60,815 nucleotides of DNA from UBA1672 sp046542355 (GCA_046542355.1 JBKHBN010000008.1:1-60815); one strand, 5' to 3'. Shown: positions 9,180 through 18,546, counted from the first letter of the stretch. Made by a program: numbers and translations. Notes: generated by a model from the letters alone, not told the origin.

Positions 9180-9181
9180 TG

Positions 9182-9829
9182 CTAACGCCTTCGGCGCAAG
9201 AGAACGTAAAGCGCTCCGTCACCGCCGTGAGCGGGGCGTGCGGGTTGTATGTCCAGAATGTAGGACGACAGTGGCGGCATTGAGAGCCAAACAGGGGTTT
9301 GTCGTTTGAGTACGCCGATATGGGTCATGCGCTCAATGAGGGAGGGGTCGCCTGAGCGGGGCTGCCCTTTTCCTGTGATTACCAGTATGCAGCGTTTTCC
9401 GGTTTCATAGGCTGCGGGGATGTTGTCCAGTAAAGCCTGATAGGCGTCTTGCTGTGATTTTCCATGCAAATCCAGTCTTTTATCGATTTTAATCTGTCCT
9501 CGTTTTAGGCGCTGGCGCGTGCGGTGATCAATTCCTGCTGCCGGTTTTTTGTTTTTTTTGGGTGTTTCTGGAAAGGTATTCTCTGGTTTATATGTTTTGT
9601 AAAGGGGTGCATTTTTTGATTTTAAGACCCTTTTGTCTATGTCTGTCAAATCGTGGGTGTGGTTTTTTCTTTCCCCCCCTGTTTTATTTTGGTGGAATAA
9701 ATTATTATTTTTCAATGGGGTAATGTCTTTTGTTACCGCATTCCACAGTTCAAGATCCTGGTTTTCGGGTTGCCCCGCTTTCTTTTCTCTGGCATCTTTG
9801 TTATGGTTTTTCTTGTCTTTTTCGGTCAT
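9182..9829 (-). CDS. Smr-domain protein
   Basis: A 215-aa protein. The N-terminal half is charged and low-complexity (lysine, asparagine and glutamate rich). The C-terminal half is an Smr domain, with LDLHG near residue 125 and LVITGKG near residue 155, followed by an arginine-rich end. Smr domains in MutS2 and stand-alone proteins are nucleases or nucleic-acid binders. ATG 9829 (MTEKDKK) is preferred, because the longer frame to 10129 adds sequence of poor coding character that overlaps the next gene. It converges with the M23 gene, leaving 2 bases. Confidence 0.8.
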   Translation of the reverse strand: MTEKDKKNHNKDAREKKAGQPENQDLELWNAVTKDITPLKNNNLFHQNKTGGERKNHTHDLTDIDKRVLKSKNAPLYKTYKPENTFPETPKKNKKPAAGIDHRTRQRLKRGQIKIDKRLDLHGKSQQDAYQALLDNIPAAYETGKRCILVITGKGQPRSGDPSLIERMTHIGVLKRQTPVWLSMPPLSSYILDIQPARPAHGGDGALYVLLRRRR

Positions 9830-9871
9830 GATATGTTGGGGAGCTTTGATTATTCTTAAAATTATGGTGTC

Positions 9872-10690
9872 ATGTTTTTTACTTGTAAAATAAATCGGAT
9901 ACTGTGTGACTTTCTTACAGGCGTCTTTGCTGTATTGGCTTTTAGCACTGTTTTTCTTGTTGGTGCAACAACTGCGTATGCGCAAGATTATTTTAGTGAT
10001 AAAATTACGGCAAAAGAAAAAGCTGTTCTTGCCTTTTTCAGAGCCTCGGGTATGCCACCTGATTATGATTACTGGATCAAGAATAGTTCCCGTTATGAGT
10101 CTTTGCCTGAGTATAAGCAGGAGGAACATTTTATCAGAGAGATGTTACGCCTTGGGCATGGTTATGGCCTTTATGATCCAGAGGTTGATGTTTTGGAGGT
10201 TAAAGCACGGGTTATTGTAAAGTTTACCCCTTCTGAGGACGGTAAAGAAAAGGCAGATTTAACTTTTAGATTTTTTGGGGTTGATAAGGATTCTACCCCC
10301 AGCTTTGACTTTCCTTTTGGAAATAAGGGTATTATTTCACTGGTTGTTGAAGGGCTTGAGGATTTTGGCCATCTGTCTCTTTCAGCCGAACAAGAAGAGG
10401 CAATGCGTAGTAAAGTTCCTTATGAAGGCAGTGAGTTTGATGCAAATCTTATTGTTCATACGCAGGTTTATAAAGCTGATTATAATCGACCTGTTGCTAA
10501 AAAAGCAGATATGAAGAAATGGTTGATGGTTGGGCGAATCGCTTACCTTAAATGTGTTATTGAGTCTATGTATGAGTCTGAGGCCCATACATTATGGGAC
10601 TATACTGCGCCATGGTATGAGGAGCAATTTCGCCTTAAAAACACGCCCTTAGATGCGGAATATCCGCATCCCTATGATCTGTTTAAGTGA
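9872..10690 (+). CDS. Exported hypothetical protein
   Basis: A 272-aa protein with a long hydrophobic signal region (about residues 12-35) and a likely cleavage site after TTAYA (residue 37). The mature part is acidic and rich in aromatic residues, mixed alpha/beta by eye, with a single cysteine near residue 230. I do not recognise a family with confidence. It is divergent from the Smr gene, only about 40 bases away, so their promoters must overlap. Likely periplasmic. Confidence 0.65.
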   Translation: MFFTCKINRILCDFLTGVFAVLAFSTVFLVGATTAYAQDYFSDKITAKEKAVLAFFRASGMPPDYDYWIKNSSRYESLPEYKQEEHFIREMLRLGHGYGLYDPEVDVLEVKARVIVKFTPSEDGKEKADLTFRFFGVDKDSTPSFDFPFGNKGIISLVVEGLEDFGHLSLSAEQEEAMRSKVPYEGSEFDANLIVHTQVYKADYNRPVAKKADMKKWLMVGRIAYLKCVIESMYESEAHTLWDYTAPWYEEQFRLKNTPLDAEYPHPYDLFK

Positions 10691-10794
10691 TGCGAAAATT
10701 CTTGTAGGAGTAAATTTGTCCTGATTGCGTTGATTTTATAATCCGGTGATGATATGCTTGTAGCATAAACAGAAAATAGTGAGTTACCGGAAAG

Positions 10795-11553
10795 ATGTTT
10801 TCTTATATAAAAGACATCAATTCTGCGTCAGAGCCTCTTAAAACAAAAGCGGTTGATTCGCGTCTTGGTGATAAGAGCAAAGACGATAGAAGTTATAGGA
10901 GTCGCGCAAAGCGCTTGAGGGATCTGGAGTATAATGGGCATCCAGAGCCTGAATTGAAGTCGTATTCTGATTCTGGGCAGCAGTTTTATGCTGAAAAAGA
11001 GGGCTTTGATCGTCGTGAGGGGTCTAATCGGTTTTCGGTTGATGCTTTGATTTTTTTCCTTGAAGATCTTCTGAGTGAGTATTTAAGGCGAAATGCTTAT
11101 GGCAGGGTTTCTTCCGATCAGGCAAAAAACTTTGCTAAAAACAGCATGGTAAAACCTAAACGCAATGATTCTTTCGAGGCGTCTCCGTGGTTGAAGGTAA
11201 AACATAGTAATGTAAATGAAGCCAGCTACTCCCCTGCGTTGAGGGTTGCAGGCGAAGATAGTGGAAACAGATTTTCCATGCGTCATGCAGCGTTTGCCTA
11301 TGCGCGTCAGGCAGCGGGGGTGAGCCATGAGATGGGGTCTTCTCCGCGTGTTAATAAATTCTATCGCCAGTCCGATGATATTTCCTCCCAGGGCTTTGTT
11401 GCGATGCGCAATGATGCGGGTGATATTTATGATCTGATCGGTGTTTTGTATGATTTAAAGCGCGATGGTGTTACCCATCTTGATGTGGTTGATAACGCTC
11501 CTATGTTTGAAGCGGTTTTCTCGGCAGTGCGTGCGCAGCTTCCTCAAGAGTAG
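10795..11553 (+). CDS. Hypothetical protein, 252 aa
   Basis: A soluble, charged protein without signal peptide. The first 75 residues are rich in Lys, Arg, Asp and Ser and look disordered. The C-terminal part (from about residue 150) is more structured and ends in a hydrophobic helix. A GGAAAG ribosome site precedes ATG 10795. A TATAAT hexamer at 10737-10742 lies about 55 bases upstream and may be its -10 box. No domain is recognised. It converges with the winged-helix gene. Confidence 0.6.
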   Translation: MFSYIKDINSASEPLKTKAVDSRLGDKSKDDRSYRSRAKRLRDLEYNGHPEPELKSYSDSGQQFYAEKEGFDRREGSNRFSVDALIFFLEDLLSEYLRRNAYGRVSSDQAKNFAKNSMVKPKRNDSFEASPWLKVKHSNVNEASYSPALRVAGEDSGNRFSMRHAAFAYARQAAGVSHEMGSSPRVNKFYRQSDDISSQGFVAMRNDAGDIYDLIGVLYDLKRDGVTHLDVVDNAPMFEAVFSAVRAQLPQE

Positions 11554-11564
11554 AATTTTAACGG

Positions 11565-12143
11565 TTATTTATTATTTTGTGTGTTCTTCAGGCCAGCCAG
11601 ATAATATCCATCTTCATTTTTTTTCAGGATAACAGGCGTAGCGGGGTCAGGTTCTATTTTTTGGCGCAGCCGGTAGATATGTGTCTCCAGCGTGTGTGTT
11701 TCTGTGTCTTTGGCATACTCCCATACGGCCTCGAGCAATTCATCGCGCGGGATGTTGCGCCCGGCATTTTCGTATAAGTACTGTAATAGCGAGATTTCTT
11801 TTTCTGTAAGTGTTATAAGCGAATCAGTCGTTGATGGGGTAAATGTTCCCAGGGGGATGTTTAAAATGCCGTGTTCCAGTGTAATATTTTCCAGATTGGA
11901 TGTGTGCATCTTTTTGGTTAACGCGATGATTTGATCAATGATCTCGCCTAAACGCACGGGCAGGTCAAAAATCAGCTCATCGTTTTGTGTGCGCAGGAGA
12001 ATAATGTTTTTATCGCATGGCTCAAAGTTGTAGATATCTTCGAGTTTCTCCTGCTTTAGCAAGGTTTTAAGTACATTATAAACAGCTTCTTTGGTCTGGA
12101 TTATTATCCTATCATTGTCTTGTGTGGATGTGACTTCAGGCAT
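11565..12143 (-). CDS. OmpR/PhoB-type winged-helix protein with atypical N-terminus
   Basis: A 192-aa protein. Residues about 108-185 form a Trans_reg_C winged helix (LTEKEISLLQYLYENAG, DELLEAVW, ETHIYRLRQKIE), the DNA-binding part of OmpR/PhoB response regulators. The N-terminal 100 residues are too short and lack a recognisable phosphoacceptor aspartate pocket, so it is not a standard receiver domain. It probably binds DNA but is not switched by ordinary phosphorelay, and no histidine kinase is nearby. It is divergent from the gene at 12249, a possible target. Confidence 0.8.
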   Translation of the reverse strand: MPEVTSTQDNDRIIIQTKEAVYNVLKTLLKQEKLEDIYNFEPCDKNIILLRTQNDELIFDLPVRLGEIIDQIIALTKKMHTSNLENITLEHGILNIPLGTFTPSTTDSLITLTEKEISLLQYLYENAGRNIPRDELLEAVWEYAKDTETHTLETHIYRLRQKIEPDPATPVILKKNEDGYYLAGLKNTQNNK

Positions 12144-12248
12144 TTTTCGGAGCTATCATTTGTTTTTTTTCAATGCCAGTCATCATGGCACATGTTTTGC
12201 ATATTTTCCAAAGCGAAATTTGTTTTAATAATTTTGAGATATGCAGAT

Positions 12249-12797
12249 ATGGTTTCCACTCCTTTACAAAGTCAGGCTCATTTTTTTATGGTTCGTTCTG
12301 AGCGCACGGCAGGATATATTCCCTCTTATGATAGTTTTGCTGATATGTCTGCGCGCTCTCAAAAGCCGTTGTCGCAAGATCAGGCTTTTGAAGTGTTGAT
12401 AGAGGAAACGATTGCGCGGCGTGATGATATGGCTATGCCAGATCAGGGGGCGTTAGGCAAGCCCAATCGTTTGCAAGACGAGGGGGCGCGTTTCGATATT
12501 TTTGATTGTCTTGATATGATCAATCCGCTTCAGCATATTCCCGTTTTGAACCATATTTACCGCGCTATGACGGGGGATCACATAAAGCCGATCAGCTCTA
12601 TTATAGGGGGCACCTTGTTTGGTGGCCCGGCAGGAGCGGCTTCGGGGCTTGTGACAGCGGTGCTGGAGGAGGGCACGGGGCAGTCTTTATATGAGAATGT
12701 TCGCTCTCTTGCCTCGGGTGATGTTGCGGGCAGGGAATTTGGTGCGTATGAAACAGCGTCCAAGCGCATTAGTGCCAATTATGATTACAATGTTTGA
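12249..12797 (+). CDS. Hypothetical protein with glycine-zipper segment
   Basis: A 182-aa protein. The N-terminal half is polar. The C-terminal half has a segment of the form NPLQHIPVLNHIYRAMTGD followed by a glycine/alanine-rich hydrophobic stretch (GGTLFGGPAGAASGLVTAV), a glycine-zipper-like region. I have an impression of similar segments in other alphaproteobacterial hypothetical proteins, but assign no function. The frame runs upstream to 12120, but those residues are atypical and overlap the divergent regulator; ATG 12249 is preferred. Membrane association is possible. Confidence 0.6.
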   Translation: MVSTPLQSQAHFFMVRSERTAGYIPSYDSFADMSARSQKPLSQDQAFEVLIEETIARRDDMAMPDQGALGKPNRLQDEGARFDIFDCLDMINPLQHIPVLNHIYRAMTGDHIKPISSIIGGTLFGGPAGAASGLVTAVLEEGTGQSLYENVRSLASGDVAGREFGAYETASKRISANYDYNV

Positions 12798-12815
12798 GAT
12801 ATGCGTCAGGGAAGA

Positions 12816-13499
12816 TTAACTGTTTCGCTGACCGAAGATCGATGTTCCCAGTCTTATGTATGTGGCGCCGTTTGCAATAGCATCTTCGTAATCATTGCTC
12901 ATGCCCATGCTTAGCTCTGGCAGGTTGTGTTTTTGCGCCAGATTTCTCAGAAGGGCAAAGTGCAGGGCGGCTGGATCGTCGATGGGCGGGATGCACATCA
13001 GGCCGATAATGTTCAAAGCACATTCATTTTGGCAAAAATCCAGAAAATCTGTCAGGTCTTGCGGCGTTATGCCTGCTTTTTGCGTCTCTTCGCCGGTATT
13101 GACCTGAATAAAGCAGGGCAGGGATTTGTTTGCTTCTTTCATAGTGCCAGCGAGTTTGCGCGCCAGTTTCTCCCGATCCAGCGTTTCTATAACATCGAAC
13201 AGGGCAACGGCTTCCTTGACTTTATTGGTTTGCAGGGGGCCGATGAGGTGCAGTTTTAAATCGGGATATGTGTTGTTGTTTTTGATTTCTTCCCAGTGTT
13301 TGTAAGCTTCCTGCACCCGGTTTTCACCAAAGAGCCGCTGGCCTGAGTCTAGCGCTGCTTGAATGTTTTCTTGTGTCTGGTGTTTGCTAACGGCGATCAG
13401 GTTAATATCATTTTTTACGCGGTTCCATTGTCTGGCCGCTTTGCTAATGGTTTGGTGGGTGGTTTCTAAATTTTTGGATACTGATTGAGATGTTGACAT
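12816..13499 (-). CDS. yggS: YggS family pyridoxal phosphate homeostasis protein
   Basis: A PLP-binding alanine-racemase-fold protein that buffers cytosolic pyridoxal 5'-phosphate. It shows the PLP lysine motif LIAVSKHQ, GENRVQEAYKHW, HLIGPLQTNKVKEA, QVNTGEETQKAGI and a C-terminal LSMGMSNDYEDAI with IRLGTSIFG, all in family order. ATG 13499 gives 227 aa, the usual size; an upstream in-frame ATG at 13541 would add 14 residues. Neither has a clear ribosome site. The gene is convergent with the glycine-zipper gene. Confidence 0.93.
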   Translation of the reverse strand: MSTSQSVSKNLETTHQTISKAARQWNRVKNDINLIAVSKHQTQENIQAALDSGQRLFGENRVQEAYKHWEEIKNNNTYPDLKLHLIGPLQTNKVKEAVALFDVIETLDREKLARKLAGTMKEANKSLPCFIQVNTGEETQKAGITPQDLTDFLDFCQNECALNIIGLMCIPPIDDPAALHFALLRNLAQKHNLPELSMGMSNDYEDAIANGATYIRLGTSIFGQRNS

Positions 13500-13586
13500 G
13501 GAAGCAGGATATTTTTGTATATAAGGTTTTTCAATCGTCATTGTGAATAAATATGAAGCTATCCATGTTTATTTAGGGTTGATAGG

Positions 13587-13622
13587 TGGATTGCTTCGCC
13601 AGCTGCGCCGCCTCGCAATGAC
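13587..13622. repeat. Short interspersed repeat, copy 1
   Basis: The sequence has GGATTGCTTCG at one end and CTCGCAATGAC at the other, with a variable GC-rich middle. The same two ends recur at 15081-15117 and, inverted, at 15151-15180. It resembles the dispersed ATTGCGAG...GAAGCAATCC intergenic repeats seen in many Gram-negative genomes. It lies between yggS and the porin terminator. Confidence 0.75.
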
Positions 13623-13633
13623 AGAATAGAAGG

Positions 13634-13667
13634 CAAAAAGAAAGGGCGCTTAAAAAAGCGCCCGATC
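13634..13667 (-). terminator. Rho-independent terminator of the porin gene
   Basis: GGGCGCTT (13644-13651) pairs perfectly with AAGCGCCC (13656-13663) around an AAAA loop. On the minus strand the hairpin is followed by a T-rich run (TTTCTTTTTG). It lies about 107 bases beyond the porin stop codon. Confidence 0.85.
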
Positions 13668-13770
13668 TAATTAACTTTTTGTTTTTTTATTAATCCTGTG
13701 TCCTTATAAAAGGCCATAGGATAATCTCGACTAATCCGCTTACGCTTACGCAACAGCGAGATAAGTCTCA

Positions 13771-14838
13771 TTAAAAGTTGATTTGTGTTCCAAGAAGAAC
13801 GGCTGTACCGTCAGCATCAGCAGCACCTGGATTTTCCTGCTCAAGGAATTGAACAGAACCGCGGAAGCTCATGCCTGGGCCGTATTCATAGACAACACCA
13901 CCTGTGTAGCGGTCATATTCTACGCCGTTTGTTGCTTTGTCTTCCTGATTGAAGTAAGACACACCAAGCTTGAAAGGACCAGTTGTGTAGTCAGCACCAA
14001 CAACCATTTTCTCACGGTCATTAGAAGCTGTACCAGCAACACCTTGGTTGTCTTCTACGTAAACAACACCAAGACCGAAGGCAGCAACGTCAAGATCAAG
14101 ACCTACGTTCCATACTTCACGGTCATCAGTGGTAGCAGAAGAGCCTTCTTCTTTACCAAGTGAGTAACCGGCACCGGCTGTTACGCCAACATTTTCGAAT
14201 TCGCCTTCATAACGAAGAGCAATTTCATATGTTTCGCCGATTGAGCCAGCCGCGTTTGTGTCTGTACCAACGCTCAACTGATCTGCGTCGTTAGTGTCAG
14301 GTGACATAGACGCACCGACCTGGAAACCGCTCAAGATTGGTGAAAGGTAAGTTACCTTGTCAGCCGTGTCTGATGGATCCATTCCATAGTCAAGAACCAT
14401 TTGTGTCAGGCCACCTGCTGTTACGAAGCCAGATACATATTGTGAGATACCGTCAACATTTGAGTCAGCAGAAGGAGCTGCAACCTGTAGAAGGTAGCCT
14501 GCACCGTCTTCGTTACCAACATTCACACGTCCCCAGTTGCCTGAGAAATATACGTATGATTCGCTGATACCTGGATTTGTGTCTGCGCCGTCAGCTGTGT
14601 ATTCGATGTGCGCACCAACTGTCAGACCATTGTCCAATGTTGTTTCGCCGCCGAAGTGAAGTTCAGTTTCACGAAGCATGTCAAATGCATTGACGTCTGT
14701 ACCGGTTGTTTCATCCTGGTTTACGAACGCGCCGTAACCTTTGAAGTAACCACCGACTTCAAGGTCGATGTCAGCGTGTGCAGGAGCAGCCAAAGCAAGG
14801 CCACTGATTGCTACGCTTGCAAGTAGTAGTTTTTTCAT
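13771..14838 (-). CDS. Gram-negative general porin
   Basis: A 355-aa outer-membrane beta-barrel. The signal peptide (residues 1-22, ending APAHA) is followed by DIDLEVGGYFKGYG, typical of the first strand of alphaproteobacterial porins. Alternating amphipathic strands with glycine and aromatic girdles run to the terminal phenylalanine (QINF), the Bam recognition signal. ATG 14838 has a perfect GGAGG site seven bases upstream, so the longer frame to 14856 is rejected. Composition is rich in acidic residues. It is monocistronic, with its own terminator, and probably strongly expressed. It should pass small hydrophilic solutes; specificity is not visible. Confidence 0.92.
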   Translation of the reverse strand: MKKLLLASVAISGLALAAPAHADIDLEVGGYFKGYGAFVNQDETTGTDVNAFDMLRETELHFGGETTLDNGLTVGAHIEYTADGADTNPGISESYVYFSGNWGRVNVGNEDGAGYLLQVAAPSADSNVDGISQYVSGFVTAGGLTQMVLDYGMDPSDTADKVTYLSPILSGFQVGASMSPDTNDADQLSVGTDTNAAGSIGETYEIALRYEGEFENVGVTAGAGYSLGKEEGSSATTDDREVWNVGLDLDVAAFGLGVVYVEDNQGVAGTASNDREKMVVGADYTTGPFKLGVSYFNQEDKATNGVEYDRYTGGVVYEYGPGMSFRGSVQFLEQENPGAADADGTAVLLGTQINF

Positions 14839-15080
14839 TTTATTTCCTCCAGTCATGTCCCTGAAAAAAAGAGAGATGACGATTTAGTTAAACATTAAAC
14901 CCAAACGGGATTAAAATTAAAGAAAGTTCCCCTCCGAAGAGAGAACGCACCCATTACGCCACCGCTTGACTCGGGGGTCAACGCGATTTTGTGTTCTTTG
15001 CGCAACATTTTTTGAAAGCGTTGCATTTTTGCAACAGGGGGTGAAGGGTGGCATTTTAATATATCCGTCCATGTGGCCTT

Positions 15081-15180
15081 CTGGATTGCTTCGTCGGCGT
15101 TGCCTTCTCGCAATGACATATTTCCTGTATCCTGCGCGTTCACTTTTTTCGTCATTGCGAGTGATAGCGAAGCAATCCAG
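15081..15180. repeat. Inverted pair of the interspersed repeat, copies 2 and 3
   Basis: CTGGATTGCTTCG...CTCGCAATGAC at 15081-15117 is followed by the reverse-complement form GTCATTGCGAG...CGAAGCAATCCAG at 15151-15180. The outer 13 bases match perfectly in inverted orientation, so the pair could fold into a long stem-loop. It lies in the porin-DUF3576 intergenic region (14839-15299), which otherwise holds only the porin promoter region and a GTTGCA-TTTT-TGCAAC inverted repeat at 15020-15035. Confidence 0.8.
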
Positions 15181-15299
15181 CGGTTCTCTCTCCTGCCTTC
15201 TGATAGGGGTATTGCGATTACCCACTTGTTCCGTGTTTTTATGCGTGGTAATGAAAAAGACCTACTATATAAAGATATAAAGAAAAAAATGAGGAAAAA

Positions 15300-15836
15300 A
15301 TGAACAGCAGGTTTTTTACACTCGTATTAACTTTTGCAGTGGCCGGGCTTGCCGCCGGGTGCAGCGATGGTATCAAGACCGAAGCAAAATATCCTACCGG
15401 ACTGGATCGCAATATGACCGGTGAGGATATTTATGGCGAAAAAGAGAGCATTCTTGGTCGTGGCGGCCTATTGGCTTCGCGTAAAAAGGATGAGGGGGGG
15501 GCAGCGGCTATTGGAGTAAATGGCTTTTTGTGGCGCGCCACTCTTGATACCGTTTCTTTTATGCCTTTGGCGAGCGCAGACCCTTTTGGCGGGGTGATTT
15601 TGACAGACTGGTATGTTGATCCTGAAAATACTGCAGAGCGCGTGAAGATTAATGCTTTTGTTATGGGGCGTGAGCTGAAAGCTGATGGTATTCGTGTGCG
15701 TGCATTTCGGCAGGTGAAAAAAGGCGGTGTGTGGGTGGATGCAAAAACCTCCGAGGATACGGCGCGCAAGCTGGAAGATACGATTTTAGCACGTGCGCGG
15801 GAGTTGCGCATTGCCCAGCTTGGCGGTGTGGAATAG
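15300..15836 (+). CDS. DUF3576 lipoprotein
   Basis: A 178-aa predicted lipoprotein. The hydrophobic signal ends in the lipobox LAAGC with C21 as lipidation site. The body contains GVNGFLWRATLDTVSFMPLA followed by SADPFGGVILTDWY, matching what I know of DUF3576, a family of alphaproteobacterial lipoproteins of unknown role. A GAGG site precedes ATG 15300. It is the first gene of a plus-strand block with leuS and lptE; the association with lptE hints at envelope biogenesis, but that is inference. Confidence 0.85.
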   Translation: MNSRFFTLVLTFAVAGLAAGCSDGIKTEAKYPTGLDRNMTGEDIYGEKESILGRGGLLASRKKDEGGAAAIGVNGFLWRATLDTVSFMPLASADPFGGVILTDWYVDPENTAERVKINAFVMGRELKADGIRVRAFRQVKKGGVWVDAKTSEDTARKLEDTILARARELRIAQLGGVE

Positions 15837-15916
15837 GACATAATTGGTGGAAGTTTATCAAAACGAAACGTAATGCGTAAATATTATAAGTAAGGACTTA
15901 GTTGGGACTTGGAATA

Positions 15917-18526
15917 ATGGCACAGCGATATAACATTAAAGAAACAGAAAGCAAATGGCGGAAGCGCTGGAGCGATGAAAATGTTTTTTCTGTCACTGAA
16001 GATGCGGATAAACCGAAATACTACGTTTTGGAAATGTTTCCTTATCCTTCCGGGCGCATTCATGTCGGCCATGTGCGCAATTATACGCTTGGCGATGTGG
16101 TGGCGCGTTTCAAAACGGCCAAGGGGTTTAATGTCTTGCATCCGATGGGGTGGGATGCGTTTGGCCTTCCGGCAGAAAATGCGGCGATTAAGCGCGGGAA
16201 GCATCCGGGGGTCTGGACGCATGAGAATATAAAAGCTATGAAAGAGCAGCTTGTGTCTATGGGGCTGTCTATTGACTGGAGCCGTGAATTTGCCACTTGT
16301 GACGCTGAATATTATGAGCATGAGCAGCGTATGTTCCTCAAATTTCTGGAAAAGGGCATCGCGTATCGCAAGGAATCAGTTGTGAACTGGGATCCGGTTG
16401 ATAATACGGTGCTGGCTAATGAGCAGGTGATTGATGGCTGTGGGTGGCGCACGGGCGCGCCTGTTGAGCGTCGCAAGCTGAATCAATGGTTTTTAAAGAT
16501 TACCGATTATGCGCAAGAGCTTTTGGATGATCTGAAAACACTTGATCGCTGGCCTGAAAAAGTGCGGGTTATGCAGGAAAACTGGATCGGGAAGTCTGTT
16601 GGTTTGCAGTTTACATGGGATGTGGTTGGCACTGAGAAGACCATTGATGTATATACGACGCGCCCTGATACTTTGTTTGGTGCGTCTTTTATAGCTTTGG
16701 CGCCAGATCACCCGATGGCACTGGAGCTGGCTGCGGATGCAGAAGGGTTTGATGACTTCATTAAGGAATCTCAGTCACACGGAACCTCTGAAGCGGCGAT
16801 CGAGAAGGCTGAGAAAATAGGTTTTGATACGGGATATAAGGCAACACACCCGCTTTTGGGGCGTGATGTTCCTGTTTATGTTGCCAATTTTATTTTGATG
16901 GATTACGGGACAGGCGCTATTTTTGGTGTTCCTGCCCATGATTTGCGTGACCATGAATTTGCGCGCAAATATGATCTTCCGATTTTGCCGGTTGTTGTGC
17001 CCGAAGGCGTTGAAGATTTTTCTGTTGAGGATGAGGCTTATACGGGTGATGGCACGCTTGCCAATTCTGATTTTCTTGATGGTATGGATGTGGAGAGCGC
17101 CAAAGCGGAAGTGATCCGGCGTTGTGAGAAGATGGATCGGGGCTTTGGCACTGTCCAGTACCGCCTGCGGGATTGGGGAATTAGTCGTCAGCGCTATTGG
17201 GGCTGCCCGATTCCGGTGGTGTATCGCAATTCGGACGGGGCATGTATTCCTGTGCCGGAAGATCATTTGCCTGTAGAGCTGCCTGAGGATATTTCTTTTG
17301 ACAAGCCGGGTAATCCCCTTGCTCACCATCCGACATGGAAGCATACGACGTGTCCTGAAACTGGAGAGCCTGCCACGCGCGAAACCGACACGTTTGATAC
17401 ATTCTTTGAGAGTAGCTGGTATCAGTTCCGCTACACGGATGCTAAAAATCCTGATTTGCCAGTTGATAAGAGCAAGGCTGCGTACTGGATGAGCAGCACA
17501 TCGGATCAGAATTTTAATGGTGTTGATCAGTATATTGGCGGGGTGGAGCATGCTGTGCTTCACTTATTATACGCACGGTTTTTTACCAAGATTATGCGCG
17601 ATTGCGGTTTTATCGAGGGTACGGATGAGCCGTTTAATGGTTTGTTCACTCAAGGGATGGTGACGCATGAATCCTATCAGGATATGAAAGGAAACTGGCT
17701 TTTCCCGACGGATGTGCACAAGAACAAAAAAGGCGAGTGGGTGCACCGGGAAACCGGAGAGCCTGTGAAGGTCGGTTCTGTTATCAAGATGTCCAAATCC
17801 AAGAATAATGTAGTTGATCCTGAAAATATTTTTGAGACTTATGGCGCGGATGCGGCGCGGCTGTTTATTTTGTCGGACTCTCCTCCAGAGCGTGATCTTG
17901 AGTGGACGGAAAGCGGTATTGAAGGTGCTTGGCGTTTTGTGAACAGGGTTTATGCGACGTTCATGGATATGGATCTTGACCACGGTAAGATGGCGTTGAC
18001 CGTTATCAATGATGAGAGCATGCTTTCGGAGGAGGCTAAGGCGCTCAGGCGCGTAGCGCATAAATCTGTTAAAGGCATGGGTGAGGCGATTGAAGCTTTT
18101 GCCATGAATAAGGCTGTGGCTTTGATGCGTGAATTCTTTAATGCGATTAGCGCGTTTAAGATGCAGAGTAATCTTGATCTTCCGGCTCTGGAGGAGGCAG
18201 CGCATATGTTTGTGATTTTGCTTAATCCTATTTGCCCCCATCTGGCTGAAGAGCTGTGGGAAAATGCGCTGGGGCAAAGCGGCTTGCTGGCGGGTTATGT
18301 CTGGCCGTCTTATGATGAATCGTTGCTTGTGAGTGATACGGTTACGATTGGTGTGCAAGTTAATGGAAAGCTGCGCACTACGGTTACGCTGCCTGTAGAT
18401 GCCGATGAGGCGCATGTGCAAGAGCTTGTTCTGGTTGATGAAAAGGTCAAGGGCGCTTTGGGCGGGAAGTCTATGCGTAAATTTATTTATGTGCCCGGGC
18501 GCATTGTTAATGTGGTTGTCGGGTAG
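15917..18526 (+). CDS. leuS: Leucyl-tRNA synthetase
   Basis: A class I aminoacyl-tRNA synthetase that charges tRNA-Leu. It has the HIGH-type motif HVGHVRNYT near residue 50, a CP1 editing domain (about residues 220-410, with TTRPDTLFGASF), YIGGVEHAVLHLLYARF, KMSKSKNNVV near residue 620, and an anticodon-binding and C-terminal domain. The 869-aa length is normal. ATG 15917 with GGA upstream is preferred over TTG 15902. It is followed at 20 bases by lptE, so probably co-transcribed. Confidence 0.97.
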   Translation: MAQRYNIKETESKWRKRWSDENVFSVTEDADKPKYYVLEMFPYPSGRIHVGHVRNYTLGDVVARFKTAKGFNVLHPMGWDAFGLPAENAAIKRGKHPGVWTHENIKAMKEQLVSMGLSIDWSREFATCDAEYYEHEQRMFLKFLEKGIAYRKESVVNWDPVDNTVLANEQVIDGCGWRTGAPVERRKLNQWFLKITDYAQELLDDLKTLDRWPEKVRVMQENWIGKSVGLQFTWDVVGTEKTIDVYTTRPDTLFGASFIALAPDHPMALELAADAEGFDDFIKESQSHGTSEAAIEKAEKIGFDTGYKATHPLLGRDVPVYVANFILMDYGTGAIFGVPAHDLRDHEFARKYDLPILPVVVPEGVEDFSVEDEAYTGDGTLANSDFLDGMDVESAKAEVIRRCEKMDRGFGTVQYRLRDWGISRQRYWGCPIPVVYRNSDGACIPVPEDHLPVELPEDISFDKPGNPLAHHPTWKHTTCPETGEPATRETDTFDTFFESSWYQFRYTDAKNPDLPVDKSKAAYWMSSTSDQNFNGVDQYIGGVEHAVLHLLYARFFTKIMRDCGFIEGTDEPFNGLFTQGMVTHESYQDMKGNWLFPTDVHKNKKGEWVHRETGEPVKVGSVIKMSKSKNNVVDPENIFETYGADAARLFILSDSPPERDLEWTESGIEGAWRFVNRVYATFMDMDLDHGKMALTVINDESMLSEEAKALRRVAHKSVKGMGEAIEAFAMNKAVALMREFFNAISAFKMQSNLDLPALEEAAHMFVILLNPICPHLAEELWENALGQSGLLAGYVWPSYDESLLVSDTVTIGVQVNGKLRTTVTLPVDADEAHVQELVLVDEKVKGALGGKSMRKFIYVPGRIVNVVVG

Positions 18527-18546
18527 CAGGAAAAAGGCTGATAAGG

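Noticed and set aside
9830..10129. Upstream extension of the Smr protein
   Set aside because: The added 100 residues have poor coding character and would overlap the signal-peptide start of the divergent gene.
16775..17563. Long minus-strand frame of 262 codons inside leuS
   Set aside because: It is a shadow frame of the certain leuS gene with unlikely residue composition.
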